Assembly: GCA_035286285.1 (NCBI GenBank)
Contig: JAYKJG010000121.1
Span: 1-5,088 of the forward strand
From: Prochlorothrix sp035286285
GTDB taxonomy: Bacteria; Cyanobacteriota; Cyanobacteriia; Prochlorotrichales; Prochlorotrichaceae
DNA: 5,088 bases
Direction: 5' to 3'
Below, piece after piece: positions 1 through 5,041 of this stretch (the first letter of the stretch is position 1; each line of letters begins with the position of its first letter). Both the position numbers and the translations under genes were made by a program. Below the pieces are notes generated by a model that worked only from the letters and a program-made list of their open reading frames with translations, was not told the DNA's origin and searched no databases.

Positions 1-201
1 GCGCTTCTCACCCAGGGCTGCAAGCACCGCCTCAAACTCCAGCCAGGTGAGGTTATTCAGGGTCAGACAACTGCCCGGTTGGAGTTGGATCCGATCGATC
101 GCCACCAAAAACGAGCCAGCGACTGGGGCCGAGGAAGCAGCCGTTGGGGTTGGTTCTGGGGCAGTTTCCGAGGTTGGGGGCGTAAGGGTGGGGGAAGTCA
201 T
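1..201 (-). CDS. Uma2/DUF820-like protein, N-terminal part (cut by window edge)
   Basis: Reading leftward from an ATG at 199-201, 67 codons stay open to the window edge. Residues about 33-67 read like the start of the Uma2 (DUF820) family, a PD-(D/E)XK nuclease-fold family greatly expanded in cyanobacteria. The stretch VAIDRIQLQPGS is followed by a TLNNLTWLEFEAVLAALGEKR-type segment, which matches the usual '(L/I)xxGSxLxLxNxxWxxFExxLxxLGExR' opening. The catalytic part lies outside the window, so activity cannot be judged. The first 30 residues are rich in Thr, Pro, Ala and Ser and are not typical of the family. A GTG at Val33 (103-105) would give a family-like start, so the ATG choice is uncertain. 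Neither start has a clear Shine-Dalgarno. The gene lies about 100 bp downstream of hcp on the same strand. The family call comes from recognising the N-terminal pattern only; the family's biological role is poorly known. Confidence 0.62.
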   Translation of the reverse strand, partial: MTSPTLTPPTSETAPEPTPTAASSAPVAGSFLVAIDRIQLQPGSCLTLNNLTWLEFEAVLAALGEKR

Positions 202-223
202 AGGACAGAAGGGGTAAGGAGCG

Positions 224-258
224 CGATCGATCGCTGCGGTAAAACCCGCGATCGATCG
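224..258. repeat. CGATCGATCG inverted repeat between hcp and the Uma2-like gene
   Basis: Two 11-base arms, CGATCGATCGC (224-234) and GCGATCGATCG (248-258), are perfect inverted repeats around a 13-base loop. An alternative fold pairs GCGG (236-239) with CCGC (246-249). Each arm is itself nearly palindromic and belongs to the HIP1-related words common in cyanobacteria. The structure sits 43-77 bp after the hcp stop codon and just upstream of the Uma2-like start. No T-run follows on either strand, so it is not a standard intrinsic terminator, although it could block or protect the 3' end of the hcp transcript. Confidence 0.6.
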
Positions 259-301
259 TTCGTCGTCAGGGAGTGGCCAATAAAAGACCTAGAACCGGTT
301 C

Positions 302-1939
302 CTAAGCCAAGCAGGCCGCTAGATCAGCCTCTGGGGTCGTGATCCCTTGGAGTTTGTACTGCTGGGAGAGGAGATTGAGGACATTCGGGGACAGGAAGGC
401 GGGAATGGTGGGACCAAGGCGGATATTTTGGATACCCAGGTAGAGGAGCGTCAGTAGCACGGCGACGGCCTTTTGTTCATACCAGGACAAAATCATCGAC
501 AGCGGCAGGTCATTCACCCCCACCTCAAAGGCTTGGGCCAGTCCCACCGCGATTTGAATGGCAGAATAGGCATCATTGCACTGCCCCACATCCATTAAAC
601 GGGGTAAGTCACCGATCTTGCCCAGATTTTTGTCAAAAAATCGGAACTTACCACAGGCAAGGGTCAGCACCACGCAGTCTTCGGGCACTTGCTCCACAAA
701 TTCTGTATAGTAAGTCCGGCCCGGTTTCGCTCCATCACAGCCGCCCACCAAGAAAAAGTGGCGAATTTTACCCGTTTTCACCGCATCAATCACCGTATCA
801 GCCACACTCATGACGGCATTATGGGCAAAGCCCGTCAGCACCGATCGTTCCGGCTCATCGGCTATAAATCCCGGTAGAGCCAACGCCTTGTCAATAACCG
901 GGCTAAAATCGGGGTTTTCGCCCTCTAGATAGCTCAAACCCTGGTATCCAACAGCACCCACCGTAAACAGCTTATGGCTATACTCCCCATGGGGCGGCAT
1001 GAGGCAATTCGTCGTCATGACGATCGCCCCTGGGAACTTCGCAAAGTCATGGACTTGATTCTGCCATGCCGTGCCATAGTGGCCATAAAGGTGGGGATTC
1101 TCAGCTTTTAGCTTGGGGTAACCATGGGCAGGCAGTAATTCGCCATGGGTGTAGACCGTAATACCCCGATCGCGGGTTTGCTCCAGCAGGGCCGCTAAAT
1201 GCTTAATGTCATGGCCTGAAACAAGAATCGCCTTGCCCGCTTTAGCATTGAGGGGGACCGGGGTCGGGGTGGGGTGACCGTAGCGGCTGGTATGGCCCCG
1301 ATCGAGGATTTCCATGGCCCGAAAGTTAAATTCACCGACCTTCAGCGCTAAGGCAACCCAATCCTCCACGCTAAGCTGAGTTTCCCCTAGTTTGACCAAG
1401 ACTTCCTGAACAAACTGGAAAATCCCTGCATCGGACTGACCCAACTCCCAAGCATGGGAGGTATAGGCACACAGCCCCTTAAGGCCATAGAGGGTGGTCA
1501 GTTTCAGTGAAAAAATATCTGGATCGCCCTCAGCGCTCGTCAGTAGCTCCAAGCTGGCATCTTGACCCTGCAAGACTAAGCTTTGGTCCCAATCAGGGGT
1601 GTAATTGGCCAGGGAAGGCCAATCTACCGCCACATTTTGAGCAGCAATTTGAGCCTTGAGGGTTTCACGCCGATCGATCGCTTGGTGAATATAGGTCTTG
1701 AAGCGATCGACCTCAAAATTGACATTGGTCATCGTGGCAAAGATCGCCTCGCAGGTAAAAGCATGGATATCATCCACGGCAATCCCCGCAGATTCTGCCC
1801 GTAACACCACAGGAGCCAGACCTCGCAGGACGTAAATTAACAGATCCTGGGCTGTATTGACCTCTGGGGCTTTGCCACAGGCTCCCCACTGGTGACAGCC
1901 CTGGCCACTGGCCGTTTGTTCACATTGTTCGCAAAACAT
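302..1939 (-). CDS. hcp: Hybrid cluster protein (Hcp, 'hydroxylamine reductase')
   Basis: Hcp is a cytoplasmic iron-sulfur protein that reduces hydroxylamine in vitro and, in E. coli, acts as a high-affinity nitric oxide reductase and protein S-nitrosylase. The product is 545 residues, close to the usual 540-555. The N-terminal cubane motif is C3-x2-C6-x8-C15-x5-C21. This spacing is the Desulfovibrio-type (class I, [4Fe-4S]) form rather than the longer E. coli form. The hybrid 4Fe-2O-2S cluster ligands all appear to be present: H243, E267, C312, C401 (in GGCDGAKPGRTYY, the likely persulfide), C429, C454, E488 and K490. I chose the ATG at 1937-1939 because MFCEQCEQT is the conserved Hcp N-terminus. 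The frame is open 27 codons further up to 2020, but that stretch has no family support. The Shine-Dalgarno is weak (an AGAG-type sequence just before the start). The gene lies 118 bp after hoxF on the same strand. No hcr-like reductase gene is visible. Confidence 0.97.
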   Translation of the reverse strand: MFCEQCEQTASGQGCHQWGACGKAPEVNTAQDLLIYVLRGLAPVVLRAESAGIAVDDIHAFTCEAIFATMTNVNFEVDRFKTYIHQAIDRRETLKAQIAAQNVAVDWPSLANYTPDWDQSLVLQGQDASLELLTSAEGDPDIFSLKLTTLYGLKGLCAYTSHAWELGQSDAGIFQFVQEVLVKLGETQLSVEDWVALALKVGEFNFRAMEILDRGHTSRYGHPTPTPVPLNAKAGKAILVSGHDIKHLAALLEQTRDRGITVYTHGELLPAHGYPKLKAENPHLYGHYGTAWQNQVHDFAKFPGAIVMTTNCLMPPHGEYSHKLFTVGAVGYQGLSYLEGENPDFSPVIDKALALPGFIADEPERSVLTGFAHNAVMSVADTVIDAVKTGKIRHFFLVGGCDGAKPGRTYYTEFVEQVPEDCVVLTLACGKFRFFDKNLGKIGDLPRLMDVGQCNDAYSAIQIAVGLAQAFEVGVNDLPLSMILSWYEQKAVAVLLTLLYLGIQNIRLGPTIPAFLSPNVLNLLSQQYKLQGITTPEADLAACLA

Positions 1940-1953
1940 AGTCTCTAATCCCG

Positions 1954-1972
1954 ATTGTATTAACTCAGTTAA
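1954..1972 (-). promoter_or_regulatory. Candidate hcp promoter -10 with 13-bp palindromic operator
   Basis: Reading leftward, TTAACTGAGTTAA (1960-1972) is a 6-1-6 palindrome directly abutting TACAAT (1954-1959), a 5/6 match to the TATAAT -10 hexamer. No good -35 is present 16-18 bases upstream; the best is TGCCTT-like. A repressor bound at the palindrome would cover the -10/-35 spacer. The arms resemble TTAAC...GTTAA half-sites of Crp/Fnr-type regulators such as HcpR, but the centre is one base shorter than their usual 14-bp site, so no regulator can be named. A start about 7 bases after the -10 would leave only about 8 nt of leader before the hcp ATG, which is unusually short and weakens the promoter call. 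Confidence 0.35.
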
Positions 1973-1988
1973 ACTAAGGCATGGGCCG

Positions 1989-2007
1989 GGGTGAGCAAGG
2001 CTCACCC
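1989..2007 (-). other. Perfect 8-bp stem-loop in the hoxF-hcp spacer
   Basis: On the transcribed strand GGGTGAGC and GCTCACCC pair perfectly around a CTT loop. The element lies 50 bp after the hoxF stop and 49 bp before the hcp start. The sequence that follows is GC-rich (CGGCCC) with no U-tract, so it is not a canonical intrinsic terminator. It may act as an attenuator, an RNase-blocking stem that stabilises hoxEF mRNA, or a factor-assisted terminator. Confidence 0.6.
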
Positions 2008-2057
2008 TGAAACAACCCACAACCCCTGACGAAGCGCCTTACCAGCTAAAGAATCTG

Positions 2058-3707
2058 CTAATGAATCGCCAGTTCCTGGAGGTAAGCAGGAATTTGGAGC
2101 AATGACTCGTATTCATGGCGGAAATAGCGCAGGGTACTAATCACAGGGTTGGGCGCAGACATCCCTAGACCACAGAGGCTAGTATCCCGAACCACCAAGC
2201 AAAGCTGCTCTAGTTTCTCCAAATCAGCGGGAGTCGCTTGTTTTTTCACCAGCTTTGTCAGTAGCTCATGCAATTGCACCGTTCCCGCCCGACAGGGAAT
2301 ACACTTACCACAGCTTTCCTCCCGACAGAAATCCATATAGAAACGGGCAATTTCCACCATATTAGTCGTTTCATCCATGACAATCATGCCACCCGACCCC
2401 ATCATCGTCCCCAACTGCCGGAGGGAATCATAATCTACCGGCGTATCCAGGAGATTTGCAGGGATACAGCCCCCAGATGGCCCTCCGGTCTGGACTGCCT
2501 TGACTTTACCGCCATCGGGCACCCCTCCCCCCATTTCCTCGACAATTTGACGCACCGTTGTCCCCATGGGCACTTCCACGAGGCCCGCATTGGCAATCTG
2601 ACCCGTCAGGGCAAAGACCTTAGTCCCCTTACTATTGGCCGTGCCAATGTTGGCATACCACTCCCCGCCCTTGCGAATAATGGGGGCGATGTTGGCATAG
2701 GTTTCCACGTTGTTAATGAGCGTGGGGCAGTTCCAGGCTCCCGATTGAGCCGGATAGGGTGGACGCGGGCGGGGATTGCCCCGTTTGCCTTCCACAGAGG
2801 CAATTAAGGCCGTTTCTTCCCCACAGACAAAGGCTCCCGCCCCCACTCGGATATCCACCTTAAAGTCAAAGTGAGAGTCGAAAACCTGACTTCCCATCAA
2901 GTTTTTGGCCTTAGCCTGTTGGATTGCTTTCTTGAGGTGGGCGATCGCCAGGGGATACTCCGCCCGAATATAAATGTAGCCATGGTCCGCCCCGATCGCA
3001 TAGGCCGCGATCGCCATCCCCTCCAGAACCCGGTGGGGATCACTTTCTAGGACACTACGGTCCATAAATGCCCCTGGATCACCTTCATCCGCATTGCAGA
3101 TAACATATTTTTGGTCTCCCGGCATTTTAGCGACCGTTGCCCACTTCAGTCCCGTAGGATAGCCACCCCCACCACGACCCCGCAGACCGCTCTTCGTCAC
3201 CTCAGCAATGACTTGCTCTGGGGTCATTTCCAGCAGAGCATGGTGAAGCTGGCTGTAGCCTCCCGTCGCAATATAGTCCTCGATTTTCTCAGGGTCGATA
3301 TTACCGCTATTTTCCAGCACGATCGGCTGCTGGTAGGCGAAAAAGGGATGTTTCCAGTCCCCTAGGGGCGCGAGGGCGGGTTCTCCCTTGAGGCTAGCCA
3401 CGATCGACGGTGCCGTTTCCAGGGTGACCCCTTCATAGAGCCGATCGGTCTCCAGGACTTCACCCAGTTGGCGATCGCCCTGGTCCACTGCCACCAGCGG
3501 CCCCCGTCCACAGAAGCGCATACAGCCCACACTGCACACCTCTACGGAATCCTCTAATCCCTGCTCACTAACAGCCCGATCCAGTGCTTTTTTAATATTA
3601 TCCGCCCCGGAAGATGCACAACCTGCCGCCGTACAGCAGCGAATTCGAGTCGGCTTACGGCGATCGCGGGTTTCTGCCGCTAAGCCTTGGAGTTCAACTA
3701 AGTCCAT
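2058..3707 (-). CDS. hoxF: Bidirectional hydrogenase diaphorase subunit HoxF (NADH/FMN-binding)
   Basis: HoxF is the flavoprotein of the diaphorase module of the NAD(P)-linked [NiFe]-hydrogenase. It exchanges electrons between NAD(H) and, through FeS clusters, its partner subunits. The 549 residues have the HoxF layout. An N-terminal thioredoxin-like [2Fe-2S] domain carries C25, C30, C62 and C66; C24 and C58 are extra cysteines. The NuoF-like core has the glycine-rich FMN loop GLRGRGGGGYPTG (174-186), NADEGDPGAFMDR (205-217) and the nucleotide-binding region GAGAFVCGEETALI (289-302). A SLBB-like segment spans about 360-415. The C-terminal [4Fe-4S] ligands are C466, C469, C472 and C512 (ESCGKCIPC...TSLCGLG). 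The ATG at 3705-3707 gives the family-like start MDLVELQ and has a strong AAGGAG five bases upstream. It follows hoxE by 117 bp. HoxU, the usual next subunit, is not next; hcp is. A NuoF paralogue is unlikely given the fused N-terminal domain and the hoxE neighbour. Confidence 0.96.
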   Translation of the reverse strand: MDLVELQGLAAETRDRRKPTRIRCCTAAGCASSGADNIKKALDRAVSEQGLEDSVEVCSVGCMRFCGRGPLVAVDQGDRQLGEVLETDRLYEGVTLETAPSIVASLKGEPALAPLGDWKHPFFAYQQPIVLENSGNIDPEKIEDYIATGGYSQLHHALLEMTPEQVIAEVTKSGLRGRGGGGYPTGLKWATVAKMPGDQKYVICNADEGDPGAFMDRSVLESDPHRVLEGMAIAAYAIGADHGYIYIRAEYPLAIAHLKKAIQQAKAKNLMGSQVFDSHFDFKVDIRVGAGAFVCGEETALIASVEGKRGNPRPRPPYPAQSGAWNCPTLINNVETYANIAPIIRKGGEWYANIGTANSKGTKVFALTGQIANAGLVEVPMGTTVRQIVEEMGGGVPDGGKVKAVQTGGPSGGCIPANLLDTPVDYDSLRQLGTMMGSGGMIVMDETTNMVEIARFYMDFCREESCGKCIPCRAGTVQLHELLTKLVKKQATPADLEKLEQLCLVVRDTSLCGLGMSAPNPVISTLRYFRHEYESLLQIPAYLQELAIH

Positions 3708-3712
3708 AGGGT

Positions 3713-3718
3713 CTCCTT
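3713..3718 (-). promoter_or_regulatory. hoxF ribosome binding site
   Basis: AAGGAG lies five bases before the hoxF ATG on the minus strand. It is a near-perfect Shine-Dalgarno and settles the start at 3707, consistent with independent translation initiation rather than coupling to hoxE 117 bp upstream. Confidence 0.8.
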
Positions 3719-3736
3719 CGCAATCAATCGTTCGCA

Positions 3737-3750
3737 GTGAGCAAGTGCTC
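3737..3750 (-). other. Small stem-loop in the hoxE-hoxF spacer
   Basis: On the transcribed strand GAGC-ACTT-GCTC forms a 4-bp stem with a 4-base loop, about 30 bases before the hoxF start codon. The stem alone is weak. Its plus-strand sequence GTGAGCAAGTGCTC matches the core of the stem-loop in the hoxF-hcp spacer (GTGAGCAAGGCTC, 1991-2003) apart from one inserted base. I see no coding sequence and no convincing promoter in the rest of this 117-bp spacer. Confidence 0.35.
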
Positions 3751-3824
3751 TACACTTAAAACCGGACTAAACCCAGCCCTATCCCAATTCAAGATAGAAA
3801 ACAGCAGAATTTAGCCCCTCAGCA

Positions 3825-4364
3825 CTAGGGTGCCGTAGCTACCGGGGTCCAACCCTGAACCACCTTAAGGGTACTGGCTGCATCTTGATTCCCCGCCACG
3901 GTACCGTCATAGACATTGGCTGGAGCAATGCCACAGGCTCCCAAACAGCGGGCAGATAGCAGGGAAATTTCACCATCTGGGGTCGTTTCGCCAAGTTTTA
4001 CGCCAAGTTCTTCTTCTAAGGCCGCAATAATCTTATCTGCCCCTTTGACATAGCACGCAGTGCCTAGGCAGATCACACAGCTATGCTTGCCATTGGGTTT
4101 CAGGGAAAAGAGGTGGTAAAACGTAGCCACGCCATAAACGCGACTGAGGGGCAACTTTAACCCCCGCGCAACATACTGCAAAACATCCAACTCCAAAAAG
4201 CCAAAGGCTTCCTGGGCGGCATGGAGAACTTCAATTAAGGAATCAGCACGATATTGGTTCCGCTTCATCGCCACATCCAAACGCTTAAAACGCTTATCAC
4301 CACTGGGATGGGCAGGGGATGTAGCAGGGGATTGAGCAGGTGTAGTGGCAGCAGGCCCTGGCAT
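3825..4364 (-). CDS. hoxE: Bidirectional hydrogenase diaphorase subunit HoxE (NuoE-like [2Fe-2S] protein)
   Basis: HoxE is the small thioredoxin-fold [2Fe-2S] subunit of the cyanobacterial HoxEFUYH hydrogenase. It is homologous to NuoE of complex I and is thought to pass electrons between the diaphorase and other carriers such as ferredoxin. The product is 179 residues; known HoxE proteins are about 160-175. The first 22 residues are Pro/Ala/Thr/Ser-rich and likely disordered. The conserved part begins around RFKRLDVAMKRNQYRADSLIEVLHAAQEAFGFL. Cluster ligands follow the expected C99-x4-C104 ... C140-x3-C144 pattern (CLGTAC, CLGAC); C96 is extra. The ATG at 4362-4364 has GGAGG seven bases upstream. 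An internal Met33 would cut into the conserved region. It is the first gene of the leftward group, with a roughly 600-bp upstream region, so it probably carries the main promoter for hoxE-hoxF and perhaps hcp. Confidence 0.95.
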   Translation of the reverse strand: MPGPAATTPAQSPATSPAHPSGDKRFKRLDVAMKRNQYRADSLIEVLHAAQEAFGFLELDVLQYVARGLKLPLSRVYGVATFYHLFSLKPNGKHSCVICLGTACYVKGADKIIAALEEELGVKLGETTPDGEISLLSARCLGACGIAPANVYDGTVAGNQDAASTLKVVQGWTPVATAP

Positions 4365-4371
4365 AGGAGTC

Positions 4372-4376
4372 CCTCC
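4372..4376 (-). promoter_or_regulatory. hoxE ribosome binding site, partly in a small hairpin
   Basis: GGAGG on the minus strand lies seven bases before the hoxE ATG. The same bases can pair locally as GGAG-GGA-CTCC (4366-4376), a 4-bp stem ending next to the start codon. The pairing is weak and may be accidental. Confidence 0.7.
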
Positions 4377-4407
4377 GGTAATGTGAGTACTGAGGCGGAT
4401 GGGGAAC

Positions 4408-4426
4408 GGGGGCTAATTCAGCCCCC
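4408..4426 (-). promoter_or_regulatory. GC-rich stem-loop in the hoxE leader
   Basis: On the transcribed strand GGGGGCT and AGCCCCC pair over 7 bp with a GAATT loop, ending 43 bases before the hoxE ATG. There is no T-run after it (the next bases are CGTTCCCC), so it is not a simple intrinsic terminator. If transcription starts near 4524 this stem lies well inside the leader and could affect translation, RNA stability or pausing. The function is inferred from position only. Confidence 0.5.
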
Positions 4427-4530
4427 CATGGACAGAGACGAGGATCGATCGCCCAAACTGGCTATTTATTTCGGTAGGTTTCGGAAAGGATAGACCGAGA
4501 GCAACAAGTCAGCCGTTGGAAGACGTAGAT

Positions 4531-4559
4531 ACTATCCATTTCTGACTGGCTAGAATCAA
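4531..4559 (-). promoter_or_regulatory. Candidate hoxE promoter (-35 TTGATT, -10 GATAGT)
   Basis: Reading leftward, TTGATT (4554-4559; 4/6 to TTGACA) and GATAGT (4531-4536; 4/6 to TATAAT) are separated by exactly 17 bases. The predicted start near 4524 gives a leader of about 160 nt. From memory, the mapped hoxE start in Synechocystis PCC 6803 also lies roughly 170 bp upstream of its start codon, so a leader of this size is plausible. An AT-rich stretch lies upstream (about 4561-4680). No clear NtcA site (GTA-N8-TAC) or full LexA box was seen. Confidence 0.4.
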
Positions 4560-4744
4560 GTGATATTCCAAATTTTAAGGGGATAACTTCCCAGAAAACG
4601 TTAAAAAAATGTGCTGATATCCGGGGTTTCTATAAACTCGTTAACACAGCAGAAATCTTACTTTAAGTTTTTTATTAGACAACCTAAACCTTGTCTTAGT
4701 CCCTGCGTTAGATCCAACACTGTGGAGCAATCAAAAAGCTCGTA

Positions 4745-4764
4745 GTGCGGACTTTAGTCCGCAT
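4745..4764. repeat. Hairpin repeat, TGCGGAC-TTTA-GTCCGCA
   Basis: TGCGGAC (4746-4752) and GTCCGCA (4757-4763) are perfect 7-bp arms around a TTTA loop; the flanking G4745 and T4764 can add a wobble pair. It is preceded by GTA to give GTAGTGCGGAC. Short inverted repeats of this kind are recalled as interspersed intergenic elements in many filamentous cyanobacteria. The multi-copy status here is an inference, since only one copy lies in the window. Confidence 0.6.
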
Positions 4765-4939
4765 CTTGGCAAAAGTGAAATGCACCCGTCTATCTCACGT
4801 TCGCCCACGGACAGCCGGTCCAGCTATCCCACAACACCCGCTTGGGTAGAATGTAGCCCTTCAGCCCATCTCAAGGGGTAGTTTTTAATCATAAAGAATA
4901 CGACTCAGAACACATTCTAGAATTGGGCACCGCAATTAA

Positions 4940-4970
4940 TTGTGGCAGGCGGCGAAGCCGTCCACTACAA
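4940..4970. repeat. Long imperfect hairpin repeat with GAA loop
   Basis: On the plus strand TTGTGG pairs with CTACAA and GGCGGC with GCCGTC, with a symmetric CA/CA internal loop and a GAA apical loop (4954-4956). Two pairs are G-T wobbles, so the plus-strand RNA folds better than the minus-strand RNA. The minus-strand start GTAGTGGAC echoes GTAGTGCGGAC of the repeat at 4745, suggesting related interspersed elements in opposite orientation. It lies directly downstream of the right-hand gene's terminator. Confidence 0.55.
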
Positions 4971-4979
4971 AGCCCCAAT

Positions 4980-5006
4980 AAAAATGCCCACGCAAAGCAT
5001 GGGCAT
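4980..5006 (-). terminator. Intrinsic terminator of the right-edge gene
   Basis: On the minus strand ATGCCCATGC pairs with GCGTGGGCAT over 10 bp (one G-U pair) around a TTT loop (4984-5006), followed at once by TTTTATT. The stem plus U-tract is a textbook Rho-independent terminator. It starts about 35 nt after the TAA at 5042-5044, so it ends that transcript and separates it from hoxE. Confidence 0.85.
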
Positions 5007-5041
5007 CGACAAGCATTCAGAGATGAGTGACGGGAAAAAGA

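Larger units (their letters stand above)
4560..4979. other. Intergenic region, no recognisable gene
   Basis: About 420 bp lie between the candidate hoxE promoter and the terminator of the right-hand gene. The left part (4560-4690) is AT-rich with A/T runs. The right part holds two hairpin repeats (4745-4764, 4940-4970) and two perfect 10-bp palindromes, ATTCTAGAAT (4914-4923) and CAATTAATTG (4933-4942). The only short frames are unsupported, such as a 33-codon plus-strand one at 4780-4881 with no Shine-Dalgarno. No tRNA, CRISPR array or riboswitch is evident. Confidence 0.6.

Noticed and set aside
292..301. GAACCGGTTC palindrome beside the hcp stop as a terminator
   Set aside because: A loopless 10-bp palindrome cannot form a usable RNA hairpin, and the T-rich stretch is several bases away.
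79..342. Plus-strand open frame of 87 codons
   Set aside because: It overlaps the Uma2-like gene and the end of hcp on the other strand, has a Gly/Arg/Trp-rich low-complexity translation and has no ribosome site.
1940..2020. Upstream 27-codon extension of hcp
   Set aside because: MFCEQCEQT is the conserved Hcp N-terminus. The extension runs through the 13-bp palindrome and the spacer stem-loop region and resembles no family sequence.
2268..2807. Plus-strand open frame of 179 codons antisense to hoxF
   Set aside because: The translation is His/Pro/Arg-rich without domain resemblance, and the minus-strand hoxF frame is fully conserved across it.
1874..3945. Shared 14-mer TGCCACAGGCTCCC in hcp and hoxE
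   Set aside because: Both copies encode the same short GACGxA cysteine-containing motif in unrelated proteins, so it is explained by coding coincidence.
4385..4394. GAGTACTGAG near the hoxE start as a LexA box
   Set aside because: Only the AGTAC half matches the cyanobacterial LexA pattern; the GTTC/GTWC half is missing at the right spacing.
4780..4881. Plus-strand 33-codon frame in the intergenic region
   Set aside because: It has no Shine-Dalgarno and a Ser/Pro-rich composition without recognisable features, so it is likely chance.
4857..4886. CCCTT...AAGGG followed by a T-run as a plus-strand terminator
   Set aside because: The stem is only 5 bp with a loop of about 11 bases, and no plus-strand gene precedes it.
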